A DNA stretch of 64,000 bases from JBDWFY01 sp965275915 (GCA_965275915.1 CBDHYI010000006.1:682001-746000), one strand, 5' to 3'; positions 1-9,276 are shown, counted from the stretch's first letter. Notes: generated from the sequence alone by a model not told the origin. Translations and numbers: made by a program.

Positions 1-2
1 TC

Positions 3-713
3 GCGCTGCTTGGAGCAGCCGCTGTTCTCAGCCTGCTGTTGACGGCGTTCCTGCTGCCTGAAACGCTGGACAAAGACAAACGCGTGCCCTTCAACCCGAG
101 CACGTTTATGCATGGAACAAAGGTTCTGATGACCGATAAGGCGTTTCTCAGCCTGACTTTCATCGGCGGTTTCGGCATGGCCAGCTTCTTCGTGTTCATC
201 GCCAGCGCATCCTTTGTCTATACCGGTCAGTTCGGGCTTTCGCCAACCGGCTTCAGCCTCGCCTTTGCGTTTAATGCAATCGGCTTCTTTTCCGCTTCGC
301 AAGCGGCGGCGTCTCTCGGTCAGCGGATCGGCATGGCCAGAATGGTTTCCCTGGCCGTTACCGGTTTCTCGCTGTTCACGCTTGCACTGCTGGCTTTGAC
401 CGTCACAGGTTTGGGAGAACTTTACGTGATCATCGGGCTTTTGTTTCTGGCAAATGCCTGCCTCGGCCTGGTTATCCCGACAACAATGGTCATGGCACTC
501 GATCATCACGGCGATATTGCCGGGCTGGCATCCTCGCTCGGGGGTACACTGCAGATGGTGACCGGCGGCATCATGATCGTGCTCGCCAGCCCGTTCTTCG
601 ATGGTACCGCGACGCCAATGGTGGCCGCGATTGCCCTTTGCGGCATCGCCGCCTTTATTCTGGCACGGATGATGCTTCGGCTTCCGGAGGCTGAAACCTC
701 GGCAGCGGAGTAA
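3..713 (+). CDS. MFS drug-resistance transporter, Bcr/CflA type, 3' part
   Basis: This is the C-terminal part of a major facilitator protein; the reading frame is open from the first bases of the window, so the start lies upstream. About 237 residues are visible, with five or six hydrophobic segments separated by short charged loops. The opening stretch (LLPETL followed by a basic linker) is the usual end of the N-terminal six-helix half and start of the central loop in Bcr/CflA exporters, and the later FNAIGFF and LGGTLQMVTGG segments also fit that family. It is expected to be an inner-membrane proton-driven exporter of small drugs; the substrate cannot be told. It ends 13 bases before the convergent chrA gene. 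Confidence 0.8.
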   Translation, partial: ALLGAAAVLSLLLTAFLLPETLDKDKRVPFNPSTFMHGTKVLMTDKAFLSLTFIGGFGMASFFVFIASASFVYTGQFGLSPTGFSLAFAFNAIGFFSASQAAASLGQRIGMARMVSLAVTGFSLFTLALLALTVTGLGELYVIIGLLFLANACLGLVIPTTMVMALDHHGDIAGLASSLGGTLQMVTGGIMIVLASPFFDGTATPMVAAIALCGIAAFILARMMLRLPEAETSAAE

Positions 714-726
714 TCCGGACGGCGGG

Positions 727-2022
727 TCAGATCTGCATCAGCAAGGCCCCCAACAACGAGGATATAACCAGTATCCGGCCGATGCCCCAGTGTAAGGCGA
801 ACGCCATGCCCGCGCACAGGATGAACAGTGCCCAGGCCCGCCAGTCAACGGAACCAAGGTCCGGCTGCCAAAGCGTAACGGGACCATAGGCGGTCGGCGT
901 AACGGTTGCAAAAAGCACGTGCAGCGCAAACCAGACCGAAAGATTGAGAATGACGCCGACGACAGCGGCCGTAATCGCCATCAGCGCGCCTTTCAGTCTT
1001 GGTTGCGTGCCGATCCATTCAATGTACGGTGCACCTGTGAAAATCCACAAAAAGCAGGGTATGAATGTCACCCAAAGCGTGACGATTGCTCCCGTCAGGC
1101 CAAGGATGAAACCGCCTTCCCGGAAGGCAGACAGGAAGCCGACAAACTCCGTCACGAGAATAAGCGGCCCCGGCGTGGTTTCCGCCAGGCCAAGCCCGTC
1201 CATCATCTCCCCCGCTGTCAGCCAGCCGTACTGGCTGACCACATCCTGCGCCATATAGGCAAGAACCGCGTAAGCGCCGCCGAAGGTAACGACGGCCAGT
1301 TTGGAGAAAAACGTGCCGATTTCCGTCAGGATCGCCTGATCTGACAGGACGCTGACAGCAAGCAGCGGCACCCACCAGACAGCCAGCCACAAGACCACCG
1401 TGCCAAGCGTTCCGGCCATCGATACTTTGCGGGTGGTTTCGGGGGACGGCGCATCGGCCCCACCCCGGGCCCGGAGGAACCCGAAAAGGGCGGCAGCCAG
1501 AACGATCAACGGGAATGGCAACGACAGGAAAAAGATGCCGATGAAGGCCAGCACCGCGATGAACCAGTGTTCTTTCTGGTGCAGCGCTTTCTTTGAAACC
1601 TTGAGCAGCGCCTCGATCACAACGACCAGGACTGCCGCTTTGATGCCCAGAAACAGTGCCTCGACCAATGGCGCATTACCCAGATACGCATAAATCGTCG
1701 CCAGCGCCAGAATGACCGCAGCACCGGGAAGAACGAACAACAGACCGGCAATCAGACCGCCAAGGACACCATGCAGCCGCCATCCTGCGTAGGTCGCAAG
1801 CTGCATTGCCTCAGGACCGGGCAAGAGCATGCAGAAGCTCAACGCGTTCAGAAACTGTTTCTCCGACAGCCACCCCTTTTCATCGACGATAACCCGATGC
1901 ATCAGCGCGATCTGCGCAGCCGGGCCGCCGAAGGACAGGACGCCGATCCGGCCGAAGGCGTGGAACGCCTCATTCAGCGAGGGCTCCGCCCCCGCCTTTC
2001 CGCTATCAACGGACACTGTCAT
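727..2022 (-). CDS. chrA: Chromate transporter ChrA
   Basis: Inner-membrane chromate efflux protein of the CHR family, about 431 residues, the usual length of the two-domain (long-chain) form. Each half begins with the family pattern: near the N terminus a FGRIGVLSFGGPAAQ-type segment and PGPEAMQLATYAGWR, and in the second half FFSKLAVVTFGGAYAVL and a TTPGPLI motif. About ten hydrophobic segments are seen. I place the start at 2022 because a GAAAGGG stretch precedes this ATG and it lies two bases after the stop of the upstream chrB-like gene; an in-frame upstream start would overlap that gene. The pair is almost certainly co-transcribed and confers chromate resistance. Confidence 0.9.
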   Translation of the reverse strand: MTVSVDSGKAGAEPSLNEAFHAFGRIGVLSFGGPAAQIALMHRVIVDEKGWLSEKQFLNALSFCMLLPGPEAMQLATYAGWRLHGVLGGLIAGLLFVLPGAAVILALATIYAYLGNAPLVEALFLGIKAAVLVVVIEALLKVSKKALHQKEHWFIAVLAFIGIFFLSLPFPLIVLAAALFGFLRARGGADAPSPETTRKVSMAGTLGTVVLWLAVWWVPLLAVSVLSDQAILTEIGTFFSKLAVVTFGGAYAVLAYMAQDVVSQYGWLTAGEMMDGLGLAETTPGPLILVTEFVGFLSAFREGGFILGLTGAIVTLWVTFIPCFLWIFTGAPYIEWIGTQPRLKGALMAITAAVVGVILNLSVWFALHVLFATVTPTAYGPVTLWQPDLGSVDWRAWALFILCAGMAFALHWGIGRILVISSLLGALLMQI

Positions 2023-2024
2023 GC

Positions 2025-2843
2025 CTACCCTTTCACAACCGTCACAGGCCAATCGTGCCCCTCGTCGGTTGCATCGCGCGCCCAGCGGTAAAATGCATCA
2101 TAGATCAGCATGCCCGCATCAAGCTGCGCAAGATCGTCCCTGTACATTCTCGACAGACCCAATGACGCGGCCAGGAGACCGGCTGCCTCAGGCGCAAGGT
2201 CATGCCTGTTGGTATCTGCCCCACGAACGATGACCGCAAGATGACGAAGCGGATTGGTCTCAAGAGAAAACGTCTTTATCATCGTATCGAAACTGCAAAA
2301 TTCACCACGATGGCTAAAGAACACATCCTCAATGTCAAACGGCGCGGCACCAAATCGGTCGGCGACGGTCAATACCTCTGACGGCGCGACGAACAAAAAC
2401 TGCGCATCCGGGTCGACGAAACAGCGGATCAGCCACGGACAGGCGATGCGATCGATTTTCGGGCGGTGACGGGTGACCCAGACGGTCTGTCCGGCCTTGT
2501 TGCGCGTTGGAATGTTCTCCGCCGGCACCAAAGGCAAACCTGCCTCGCGCCAGGCAACGAGCCCCCCTTGCAGGGTCTCAGCCGCAACACCTGCATTTCG
2601 CAGCATCGCCGCCGCACCCTGACTGAGCTTAAGACCCTTATGGCAGATGACTACAACCTTCCGGCCCGAAAGGCGCGGCACCAAACCAACGATCCGGTCA
2701 AACGGATGCCGGAACGATGTGGGGACAAAGCGCGGATCGGCCTCAAAATCCTCATCGATGCACACATCGATCAGGACAGGACATTCGGGTGTGCCGATCA
2801 AACGAGACAGCTGGGAAACGGTTATTTCCGTTGGTGACGCCAT
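2025..2843 (-). CDS. chrB: Rhodanese-ChrB fusion, chromate resistance protein
   Basis: A 272-residue cytoplasmic protein with two domains. Residues about 8-110 form a rhodanese domain with the loop ICHKGLKLSQG, so the candidate active cysteine is Cys67, followed by the typical GGLVAWREAGLPL end. Residues about 120-265 match the chromate-resistance ChrB C-terminal domain, beginning WVTRHRPKIDRIACPWLI and containing FSHRGEFCSFDTM. ChrB-type proteins are thought to sense chromate or regulate chrA; the rhodanese part suggests sulfur handling, but that is inference. A GGGAGG site lies nine bases before the ATG. The gene leads the chrA operon and is separated from it by two bases. Confidence 0.87.
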   Translation of the reverse strand: MASPTEITVSQLSRLIGTPECPVLIDVCIDEDFEADPRFVPTSFRHPFDRIVGLVPRLSGRKVVVICHKGLKLSQGAAAMLRNAGVAAETLQGGLVAWREAGLPLVPAENIPTRNKAGQTVWVTRHRPKIDRIACPWLIRCFVDPDAQFLFVAPSEVLTVADRFGAAPFDIEDVFFSHRGEFCSFDTMIKTFSLETNPLRHLAVIVRGADTNRHDLAPEAAGLLAASLGLSRMYRDDLAQLDAGMLIYDAFYRWARDATDEGHDWPVTVVKG

Positions 2844-3010
2844 GGTGCATCCTCCCGGAGAACAGGGTTCAAAGGATGCGACACTTGGGCTGGCGCCTCA
2901 CGGGGCGTTCGCAAGCCCCATGTGTCTGTTGTGCCACGTGAGGGCCGGATTCGTCAATGTTCAAACGCATCCGAACAGGCTGGTCGGCCGGCGTACTCCG
3001 ACAGATACGG

Positions 3011-3508
3011 TCAGTCGAAGAGCTGCTTTTCGATATCGACTGCCGGGTTTCGGCTCATAAGCCACGAAAAAAATTCTTTTTGGTTGAAATACTTGTTCTG
3101 CAAAGCGAATTGTCCGCTACTATGCCTTAGAAGGAGATCGTCCTCACGCTCTTCAATGCCCAGAATTTCTTCAGGCTTGAGTGTTGTCTGACGCAGGCGG
3201 TTCTTAAAGATGATGCTGCCATCACCGGCCACGATGATTTCCGACGGCCGCCGGAACAGCATATGACCAACGAGAGCAATAAACATCAGCCAGGCAAGCA
3301 GAAAGAGCAGGATCTGCAACCGGGATGTGGATGCGTCGAGCGAAACGACATCAAGAAGAATCACTAAAAAGAACACAAACCCGCCGCAAAGCATCACGGC
3401 AAGCAACAAAAGCTCGAACCACTGCGAATTCTTTGATCTAAAAGTTTTTTCAGTCAAATGCGGCACTCGTTCCGTTTCGGTGTGACTATAATCCGGATTC
3501 CTGATCAA
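3011..3508 (-). CDS. Small two-helix membrane protein, PH-like domain possible
   Basis: Uncharacterised protein of up to 165 residues. Two adjacent hydrophobic helices (about residues 33-56 and 66-85) are followed by a soluble C-terminal part rich in beta-type sequence (PSEIIVAGDGSIIFKNRL, then LKPEEILGIEERED), the layout of YcxB-like proteins with a membrane hairpin and a PH-like domain. I do not recognise a named family. The start is uncertain: the longest frame begins with TTG at 3508, whereas a GTG at 3466 is preceded by a GGAA site and would still keep both helices. It stands alone between the chromate operon and a gene-free stretch. Confidence 0.6.
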   Translation of the reverse strand: MIRNPDYSHTETERVPHLTEKTFRSKNSQWFELLLLAVMLCGGFVFFLVILLDVVSLDASTSRLQILLFLLAWLMFIALVGHMLFRRPSEIIVAGDGSIIFKNRLRQTTLKPEEILGIEEREDDLLLRHSSGQFALQNKYFNQKEFFSWLMSRNPAVDIEKQLFD

Positions 3509-3955
3509 CCGATTAAGGAAAAGGCCGCATTTTTACGGAAGCGGAAGCTGTTTGTTAAAAGTTGAGCCGGGTTGCAAAATCTCAGGTTCGATTCCGGGTT
3601 TCTTTCCGCCGGAATTGAGGACAATTTAGGCCGCTCAAGCAAATCAGCAGGTTCGTTCAGCGCGCCAACCAGACCCATTGCGGTGAAAGCCGCCATTGGG
3701 AAAGAGTTTCCCCTCGCGCGTGATGATGACCGTAAAGCTGCTTGACGCCCGACAGCATTTTCAGTCGTAGCCGCACGGCAATAGTACGGACAGGGTCATG
3801 CTCGGATGGCCCAGTTTGTTTTGGCGACAGTCCTGACGCCCGGCAATCGATCCGTGAAGACAACTTCGTTCCGGTCTGTCGCAAATATTCAAGACAACAC
3901 TATCCGGCGCTTCTATCTCTGAATCTCCCCGGTAAGAAAAGGAGAACCGCGCCGA
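3509..3955. other. Gene-free stretch between divergent genes
   Basis: About 450 bases without a convincing gene. Short open frames exist on both strands but have no family resemblance, and none has a good ribosome site. It separates a minus-strand membrane protein from the plus-strand VOC gene, so it must hold both promoters. Near 3584 there is an 11-base string resembling a tRNA T-arm, but no tRNA can be built around it. Confidence 0.5.
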
Positions 3956-4342
3956 ATGAAATTCAAATACACTATTCTTTACGTCGAAGATGTCCCAAGG
4001 ACGCTCTCGTTCTTTGAAAGGGCTTTCGGTTGCCGGCCGCGTTTCCAGCATAAAAGCGGAGACTATGGCGAGTTGGATACCGGTAGTACGCTGTTGGCTT
4101 TTTCGTCCCGAAAATTGATGACATCCCTTGGCAAATCCCCCGCCTTACCCAATCCTGATCATCCCGTTTTCGAGATCGCATTTGAAACGGATGATGTTAA
4201 TGCGGCAATGAAAAAAGCGCTCGAAGCAGGCGCTGTGTCTGTCCAGTCGCCCCGTAACGAACCGTGGGGACAGACAACCGCCTATGTCAGCGAGGAAAAC
4301 GGATTCTTGATCGAAATCTGTACGCCCGTTTCTCAGCCGTAA
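3956..4342 (+). CDS. VOC superfamily (glyoxalase-like) protein
   Basis: A 128-residue single-module VOC protein. The beginning TILYVEDVPRTLSFFERAFG is the standard first beta strand and helix of the fold, and the FEIAFETDDVNAAMKKALEAGA and ENGFLIEICTP segments match the second beta-alpha repeat. Likely metal-binding positions are in the LFE-like strands, including the terminal E of FLIEICTP. Such proteins act as glyoxalases, dioxygenases or fosfomycin/bleomycin-type resistance proteins; the substrate is unknown. An AAGGAG site lies about a dozen bases before the ATG. Its 3' end overlaps the convergent AraC gene by ten bases, so the pair may be functionally linked. Confidence 0.85.
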   Translation: MKFKYTILYVEDVPRTLSFFERAFGCRPRFQHKSGDYGELDTGSTLLAFSSRKLMTSLGKSPALPNPDHPVFEIAFETDDVNAAMKKALEAGAVSVQSPRNEPWGQTTAYVSEENGFLIEICTPVSQP

Positions 4343-5001
4343 CCGCTCTGAAGAAGCTGGACTGCCTGTGGAGATGCCCGGTTCAGCCTGGAAGGGGTTA
4401 TACTCAGCCACTTGCGAAAGGCCCGCGTCATGTGCGCCTGATCGGCATAGCCGAATTCGCAGGCAGCTTCCGCCAGCGAAACGTGCGACGAAACAAGCCG
4501 GGCGGCGCGGCGAACCCGCGCCAACTGCGCCCAGTAATAAGGGGAACGTCCTGTAGCGCCTCTCACAAGGCGTTGCAGCCTTCTAACCGGAATTTGGAGG
4601 CGATGGGCAACGCCTTTCACGGTCGCAAAGGGCTTTTCCAGTTCCCGTAACGCGTCCTCAAGATCCGGTGGAAGAGAGCACCACTCCTCCAAAACAGTTC
4701 CAAGCAGAGGCGTCACGCCAGCGGGGTCTTGAAACAGCAGATCATTGGAGTTTTCCCTCAAAACGCCAAGCAGTCTCACCTGATCGACCACTGTTCCCGG
4801 TCTCAGTCGAAAACCCACCATCTCCACGCCCTTTGAGACGGAAACGGTGTTGGTCCCTTCCGGCATTGGCGAAAGAAACACCTCGGTTGGCCGGTCCGGA
4901 CGCGACCTGAAAATGATATCCCGGCAGCCATCGGGAATAACGATCACGGACGTATCCCGGGATACTGAATAGCGCCAGGTATCAAGAACGAAGGCGGACA
5001 T
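4333..5001 (-). CDS. AraC-family transcriptional regulator
   Basis: A 222-residue regulator. The N-terminal part carries the sensor-domain pattern common in this subgroup (SVIVIPDGCRDIIF, then GVEMVGFRLRPGTV), as in DUF6597 domains. The C-terminal hundred residues form the double helix-turn-helix, ending SLAEAACEFGYADQAHMTRA and FRKWLSITPSRL, which is the AraC signature. It is transcribed away from the P-type ATPase and converges on the VOC gene with a ten-base overlap. It could control either; the shared 217-base region upstream with the ATPase is the natural place for an operator, but I see no clear site. Confidence 0.88.
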   Translation of the reverse strand: MSAFVLDTWRYSVSRDTSVIVIPDGCRDIIFRSRPDRPTEVFLSPMPEGTNTVSVSKGVEMVGFRLRPGTVVDQVRLLGVLRENSNDLLFQDPAGVTPLLGTVLEEWCSLPPDLEDALRELEKPFATVKGVAHRLQIPVRRLQRLVRGATGRSPYYWAQLARVRRAARLVSSHVSLAEAACEFGYADQAHMTRAFRKWLSITPSRLNRASPQAVQLLQSGYG

Positions 5002-5218
5002 TGGTTCAATCGCTTTTACCGGATGGTTTTGTCAAAAGATCATACGTCCGCATGGTCACATTTTACAATGAAAACAAGCACTCGGAGAAAAACGGCAAGT
5101 TGCCATGGCGGACATTGACCCCTGTCAAATCGTGCGTGCCGGCCATCAAGTACGGTGACCTTCGATTGTCATTCGAGCCGTCCCGCCGGGATGCCGTTGT
5201 TGCCTGAGATGATGAACC

Positions 5219-7963
5219 ATGTCTGACACAATTGAACTCCAAAACAAAGAAGAACGACGCGATTATCATACGATCGAAGTCCGGGATGTGCTGAAAAGTC
5301 TTGAGGTGCCGTCCGATGGCCTGTCCGACCGTGAAGCGGAAACGCGGCTTGCGCGCTATGGATTGAACAAGCCGCCAGCGCCGGTCGGCCGCAGCGCTCT
5401 TCAGCGGTTTTTGTCGCACTTCAATCACATTCTGATCTATGTCCTTCTCGGCGCGGCCGCCGTGACGGCCCTGCTCAATCATCCGATCGATACCGTTGTC
5501 ATCCTGGCGGTTGTCGTCGCCAACGCGCTGATCGGATTTGTGCAGGAAGGCCGGGCTGAACGGGCGATGGACTCCATACACAAGATGCTCGCTCCTCACG
5601 CCACGGTTTTGCGAAACGGAAAGCGGACCAGTATTGACGGCGAAAAGGTGGTCCCCGGCGATATCGTGATGCTTGAACCGGGCGACAAAGTCCCGGCTGA
5701 TATGCGGCTGGTTGAAACGCAGGGACTCCACGTTCAGGAGGCAATCCTGACCGGCGAATCCGTTGCCGTTGAAAAGCAAAGCGGGCCGGTTTCACAGACG
5801 GCAGCACTTGGCGACCGGACGTCCATGGCTTTCAGCGGAACACTCGTTGCCAGCGGTCAGGCGCGCGGTGTTGTTGTGGCCACCGGTGCGAAAACTGAAA
5901 TCGGACGGATAAGCGGTATGTTGTCCGGCGTTGAGACGCTGACAACGCCGCTCGTCAGTCAGATGAATCTCTTTGCCCGATGGCTGACACTTCTCATTCT
6001 GCTGCTGGCCGGAATCCTGCTTGCCTTTGGATATTTTGTTCAGCATCAGAATTTTTCTGACCTGTTCATGGCCATCGTCGGACTGTCCGTTGCAGCCATT
6101 CCGGAAGGCCTGCCCGCGGTTCTGACCATCACGCTCGCCATCGGCGTTCAGGCGATGGCCCGGCGCAACGCCATTGTCCGGCGCCTGCCCGCCATCGAGA
6201 CGCTCGGCGCTGTTTCCGTCGTCTGCACAGACAAGACAGGTACATTAACGCTGAATCAGATGATGGTGACGTCAGTTGCGACGTCAGAGAGGGAATATGC
6301 GGTTACCGGCAAGGGATATGAGCCTCAGGGTGCCGTCACCGTCCGTGCCGGTCCGGATCTCAAACTTGAGGAAGACAGTATCCTCCACGACCTGGCACTG
6401 GCGGCGGCCCTGTGCAACGATGCTGAACTTCACAGGGGCGATGAAGGCTGGATGGTCGACGGCGACCCCATGGAAGGCGCTTTGCAGGCGCTGGCCCTCA
6501 AAGTCGCCGACGACGGATCTCTGACGCCCGGAAACTGGGCCCGAACGGATGCCATCCCTTTTGACTCCCGCAACAGGTTTATGGCGACCCTTCAGACACA
6601 TGCGGACGAGCGGGCGCTCGTTTGCGTCAAAGGCGCGCCGGAACAGATCCTGTCCATGTGTGCCGATCAGCAGACAGGATCCGGTGAAACAACGAAACTC
6701 GACACCGTCTGCTGGTCGCAAAAAGCAGATGCATTTGCGGCGCGCGGCCAGCGCGTGCTGGCCCTTGCAGTGCGTTCGACGGATTGCGACGCTCGGACCC
6801 TGACGTTTGACGATGTTGAAGGCACCCTCACCCTCCTTGGTCTCGTGGGCCTGATCGATCCGCCCCGTCCCGATGCGATTGAAGCTGTGGCGGACTGTCA
6901 GAAGGCCGGTATCCGCGTCAAGATGATCACCGGCGATCACGCAGGAACAGCGGCGGCGATTGGAAAGCAGATCGGTCTTGAACGACCGGAGAAGGTTCTG
7001 ACCGGTTCCGATCTTGATCTTATGGACGACGCAACGCTGGCATTTGCCGTCAAGGACACGGACATATTTGCCCGCACCAGCCCAGAGCACAAGCTGCGTC
7101 TGGTCAAGGCGCTGCAATCGCACGATCTGACCGTGGCCATGACCGGGGACGGCGTCAATGATGCCCCTGCCCTCAAGCGCGCCGATGCGGGCATCGCAAT
7201 GGGAATGACCGGGAGCGAGGCAGCCAAGGAAGCTGCGGAAATTGTTCTCGCCGACGACAATTTCACATCGATCGCAGCCGCGATACGAGAAGGCCGTACC
7301 GTCTATGACAACATCACCAAGGTGATCAGTTGGACGCTGCCCACCAATGGCGGTGAGACTTTGATCATTATTATTGCACTTCTCTTGGGAATGGCACTGC
7401 CTGTTTCGCCGATTCAGATCCTGTGGGTCAACCTGATCACGGCAATCACGCTCGGCCTTGCCCTGGCGTTTGAGCCGACGGAAAAGAATACGATGCTTCG
7501 GCCGCCCCGGCCACGCAACGCACCGCTCCTGAATGGCCATCTTGTCTGGCACGTTGTTTTCGTCTCGGGTCTGTTCCTGGGCGGTGTCTTCGGCATTTTC
7601 GCGTATGCCATGGACAAGGGCTATTCGCTCGAATTGGCCCGAACGCTCGCGCTCAACTGTCTGGTGGTCATGGAAATCTTCCATATGTTCTTCGTCCGCA
7701 ATATTTACGGCACCTCCCTGACCTGGAGAGCCGTGCAGGGAACGAAGGTTGTCTGGGCAACGGTAATCATCATTACAACGGCGCAGTTCGCCATCACCTA
7801 CTGGCCGCCGCTTCAGACGGTCTTTGAAACCGAAGCTATCCCTGTTGCTGAGGGTATGCTTCTTGTTGGCATCGGCGCACTTCTGTTCATCATTCTGGAA
7901 GTGGAGAAGCAGATACGGCTCAATGTGAAACGGATCAATACCCGACCGGAGGCAACTCTTTGA
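5219..7963 (+). CDS. P-type cation-transporting ATPase, type II-like
   Basis: A complete 914-residue membrane ATPase. The actuator motif TGES is at about 178-181, the phosphorylation motif DKTGT at 338-342 (aspartate 338), and the hinge motif TGDGVNDAP follows near residue 643. The fourth membrane segment has VAAIPEGLPA (about 291-300), as in SERCA-type calcium pumps, and about ten membrane helices are visible. In the sixth helix the SERCA-like NLVTD is NLITA here, so the usual calcium-coordinating aspartate is alanine; the ion is therefore uncertain. It is divergent from the AraC gene, separated by about 217 bases, and ends 22 bases from the convergent Pepco-like gene. Confidence 0.93.
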   Translation: MSDTIELQNKEERRDYHTIEVRDVLKSLEVPSDGLSDREAETRLARYGLNKPPAPVGRSALQRFLSHFNHILIYVLLGAAAVTALLNHPIDTVVILAVVVANALIGFVQEGRAERAMDSIHKMLAPHATVLRNGKRTSIDGEKVVPGDIVMLEPGDKVPADMRLVETQGLHVQEAILTGESVAVEKQSGPVSQTAALGDRTSMAFSGTLVASGQARGVVVATGAKTEIGRISGMLSGVETLTTPLVSQMNLFARWLTLLILLLAGILLAFGYFVQHQNFSDLFMAIVGLSVAAIPEGLPAVLTITLAIGVQAMARRNAIVRRLPAIETLGAVSVVCTDKTGTLTLNQMMVTSVATSEREYAVTGKGYEPQGAVTVRAGPDLKLEEDSILHDLALAAALCNDAELHRGDEGWMVDGDPMEGALQALALKVADDGSLTPGNWARTDAIPFDSRNRFMATLQTHADERALVCVKGAPEQILSMCADQQTGSGETTKLDTVCWSQKADAFAARGQRVLALAVRSTDCDARTLTFDDVEGTLTLLGLVGLIDPPRPDAIEAVADCQKAGIRVKMITGDHAGTAAAIGKQIGLERPEKVLTGSDLDLMDDATLAFAVKDTDIFARTSPEHKLRLVKALQSHDLTVAMTGDGVNDAPALKRADAGIAMGMTGSEAAKEAAEIVLADDNFTSIAAAIREGRTVYDNITKVISWTLPTNGGETLIIIIALLLGMALPVSPIQILWVNLITAITLGLALAFEPTEKNTMLRPPRPRNAPLLNGHLVWHVVFVSGLFLGGVFGIFAYAMDKGYSLELARTLALNCLVVMEIFHMFFVRNIYGTSLTWRAVQGTKVVWATVIIITTAQFAITYWPPLQTVFETEAIPVAEGMLLVGIGALLFIILEVEKQIRLNVKRINTRPEATL

Positions 7964-7984
7964 AAAGGCGCGGTATTCTGGAGC

Positions 7985-8323
7985 TCACCGCCTCCGGAAC
8001 TTCAGCTTGATACCCGCGGCTGCCCCGGCACTGGCAAATCCGATATAACCTTTGCCCGATACGGCAAGGCTTACGTCCATTTCGTCCAGTCTGAAGCTCT
8101 TGTCCTGGTTTGTTTCCGCATCTTCAATCATTGCGAAAAGAACGGTCTGGGTTCTGTCCCAGCTCCTCCTCAGATTGTCGGCAGAGATGGCCTGTTCGCC
8201 AAAGAGCCTCTCGCCAAGACCTTGGGCAACGGCATGCAGCACGTCCTCAGCGGCGATTTCCGTTTCACCGGGTGCACCACCATCGGACGGCCCGACAACA
8301 TAGAGTGAGAATTCTTCCGACAT
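7985..8323 (-). CDS. Small protein with Pepco-like domain
   Basis: A protein of about 112 residues. The N-terminal half is helical (a conserved GETEIAAEDVLHAVAQGLGE segment); the C-terminal half reads FRLDEMDVSLAVSGKGYIGF followed by a glycine/alanine-rich ASAGAAAGIKLKFRRR end. The arrangement FxLDEIxVSxxIs...GxxxG...LxFxFRR is the pattern of the Pepco domain, described by Aravind and colleagues as accompanying trypsin-like or caspase-like proteases in bacterial conflict systems. No protease is next to it here. I use the ATG at 8323 because a GAGG site sits seven bases upstream; an in-frame start 33 bases earlier lacks one. The assignment rests on pattern memory only. Confidence 0.6.
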   Translation of the reverse strand: MSEEFSLYVVGPSDGGAPGETEIAAEDVLHAVAQGLGERLFGEQAISADNLRRSWDRTQTVLFAMIEDAETNQDKSFRLDEMDVSLAVSGKGYIGFASAGAAAGIKLKFRRR

Positions 8324-8525
8324 AGGCCCTCGACACGATATGGGGTCAAAAATCAATGCCGCATCGCTTTAGCAGATGCAGATGTCATAACAATCATACC
8401 TTGCGGATTTTTTACGGATTGATTCATTGGCGATGGTCCTGCGTCGTGCTATGGGGCAGGAAGAAATGCACATTACCGGCGACGTATCAGGCCTGAACCT
8501 GAACACACAGCCGTTGGGAGTTCGT

Positions 8526-8894
8526 ATGTCCGAAATCTGGAACAAATATATCGCCAAAGTCTCCTACGAAGGCGAAACGCGGGAAATCCCGGTCGAAACC
8601 ATGAGTGTCCATGAAGTCGAAGATCACGCGCGCATCATGGCCGGTTTTGAATATAGCTGGCCGCCGTCCGATGTGGCCGTTACCGGCTACGAGCCGGATG
8701 CAGCGGACAGTGCCCGCCATGTGCATGACAGACTTTTCGAAATCGGCGTGCGTCCGGAAGGCGGAGAAGAGGAAACCTATACGCTTAAGGCCAGGGATGC
8801 CGAATGCGCCGAAGGTATCGCGGTGCTTCACTGCTCGGACAAAACGGGGCTGCCGATTGAGGAAATCGACGTTGTACACGTAACGCCGAAGTAA
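8526..8894 (+). CDS. Uncharacterised acidic protein
   Basis: A 122-residue soluble, acidic protein that I do not recognise. It starts MSEIWNKYIAKVSYEGETRE, which resembles the first strands of a small beta domain, and has a second module that may repeat the same kind of strand (YTLKARDAECAEGIAVLHCS). No signal peptide or membrane helix is present. A GGGAG site six bases before the ATG at 8526 decides the start; the frame is open further upstream but without a good site. It is divergent from the Pepco-like gene by about 200 bases and is followed by a strong hairpin terminator. Confidence 0.65.
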   Translation: MSEIWNKYIAKVSYEGETREIPVETMSVHEVEDHARIMAGFEYSWPPSDVAVTGYEPDAADSARHVHDRLFEIGVRPEGGEEETYTLKARDAECAEGIAVLHCSDKTGLPIEEIDVVHVTPK

Positions 8895-9276
8895 CACCTA
8901 CAAGAGCGTTCACTGACAAAAAACCAAAAGGCCGCAGCGGTTATGCTGCGGTCTTTCTTTTTGATCGACCTGTTCGTCCCGAAAGCGGACGAGATCGTTC
9001 ATCAGTCCGACCATACCGCTTCTGCCTTCCACGGTCCTGCGTCTCTCAATACAATCAGTTTCGCAGAGTTTTTGTTCCGACATTCTTTATGTTGCCTTGC
9101 AGCAACAGATGTGACCTGCCGATCCGCAAATTCAATTGGGCGCATACATGATCAAACAAATGTCAAACCCTGCTCTTACCTCCCGGAAATCATTGTCTGA
9201 ATTCGGTTTGATTTGCAGGCAGAAATGTTAGCAAGGTAAAAACCCAAGCAAGCTAACTCCGGATCGGAAAAAGTAA
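8895..9276. other. Intergenic region holding a terminator
   Basis: About 380 bases between two plus-strand genes. Apart from the terminator at 8929-8960 I see nothing coding. The last 150 bases are AT-richer than the flanks and probably carry the promoter of the secreted SGNH-type protein. Confidence 0.5.
8929..8960 (+). terminator. Rho-independent terminator
   Basis: A nine-base-pair stem (GGCCGCAGC with GCTGCGGTC, one G-T pair) closes a six-base loop and is followed at once by TTTCTTTTT. It sits 35 bases after the stop of the gene ending at 8894 and is correctly oriented to end that transcript. Confidence 0.85.

Noticed and set aside
3575..3600. tRNA-like T-arm string GGTTCGATTCC
   Set aside because: No matching acceptor, D-arm or anticodon arm could be built upstream; the T stem itself has a mismatch.
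6284..7684. A 466-codon minus-strand open frame
   Set aside because: It lies wholly antisense to the P-type ATPase, whose motifs are unmistakable; the antisense translation is rich in R, H and G and matches no family.
8943..9200. 85-codon open frame after the terminator
   Set aside because: It starts within the terminator stem, has no ribosome site and no recognisable domain.
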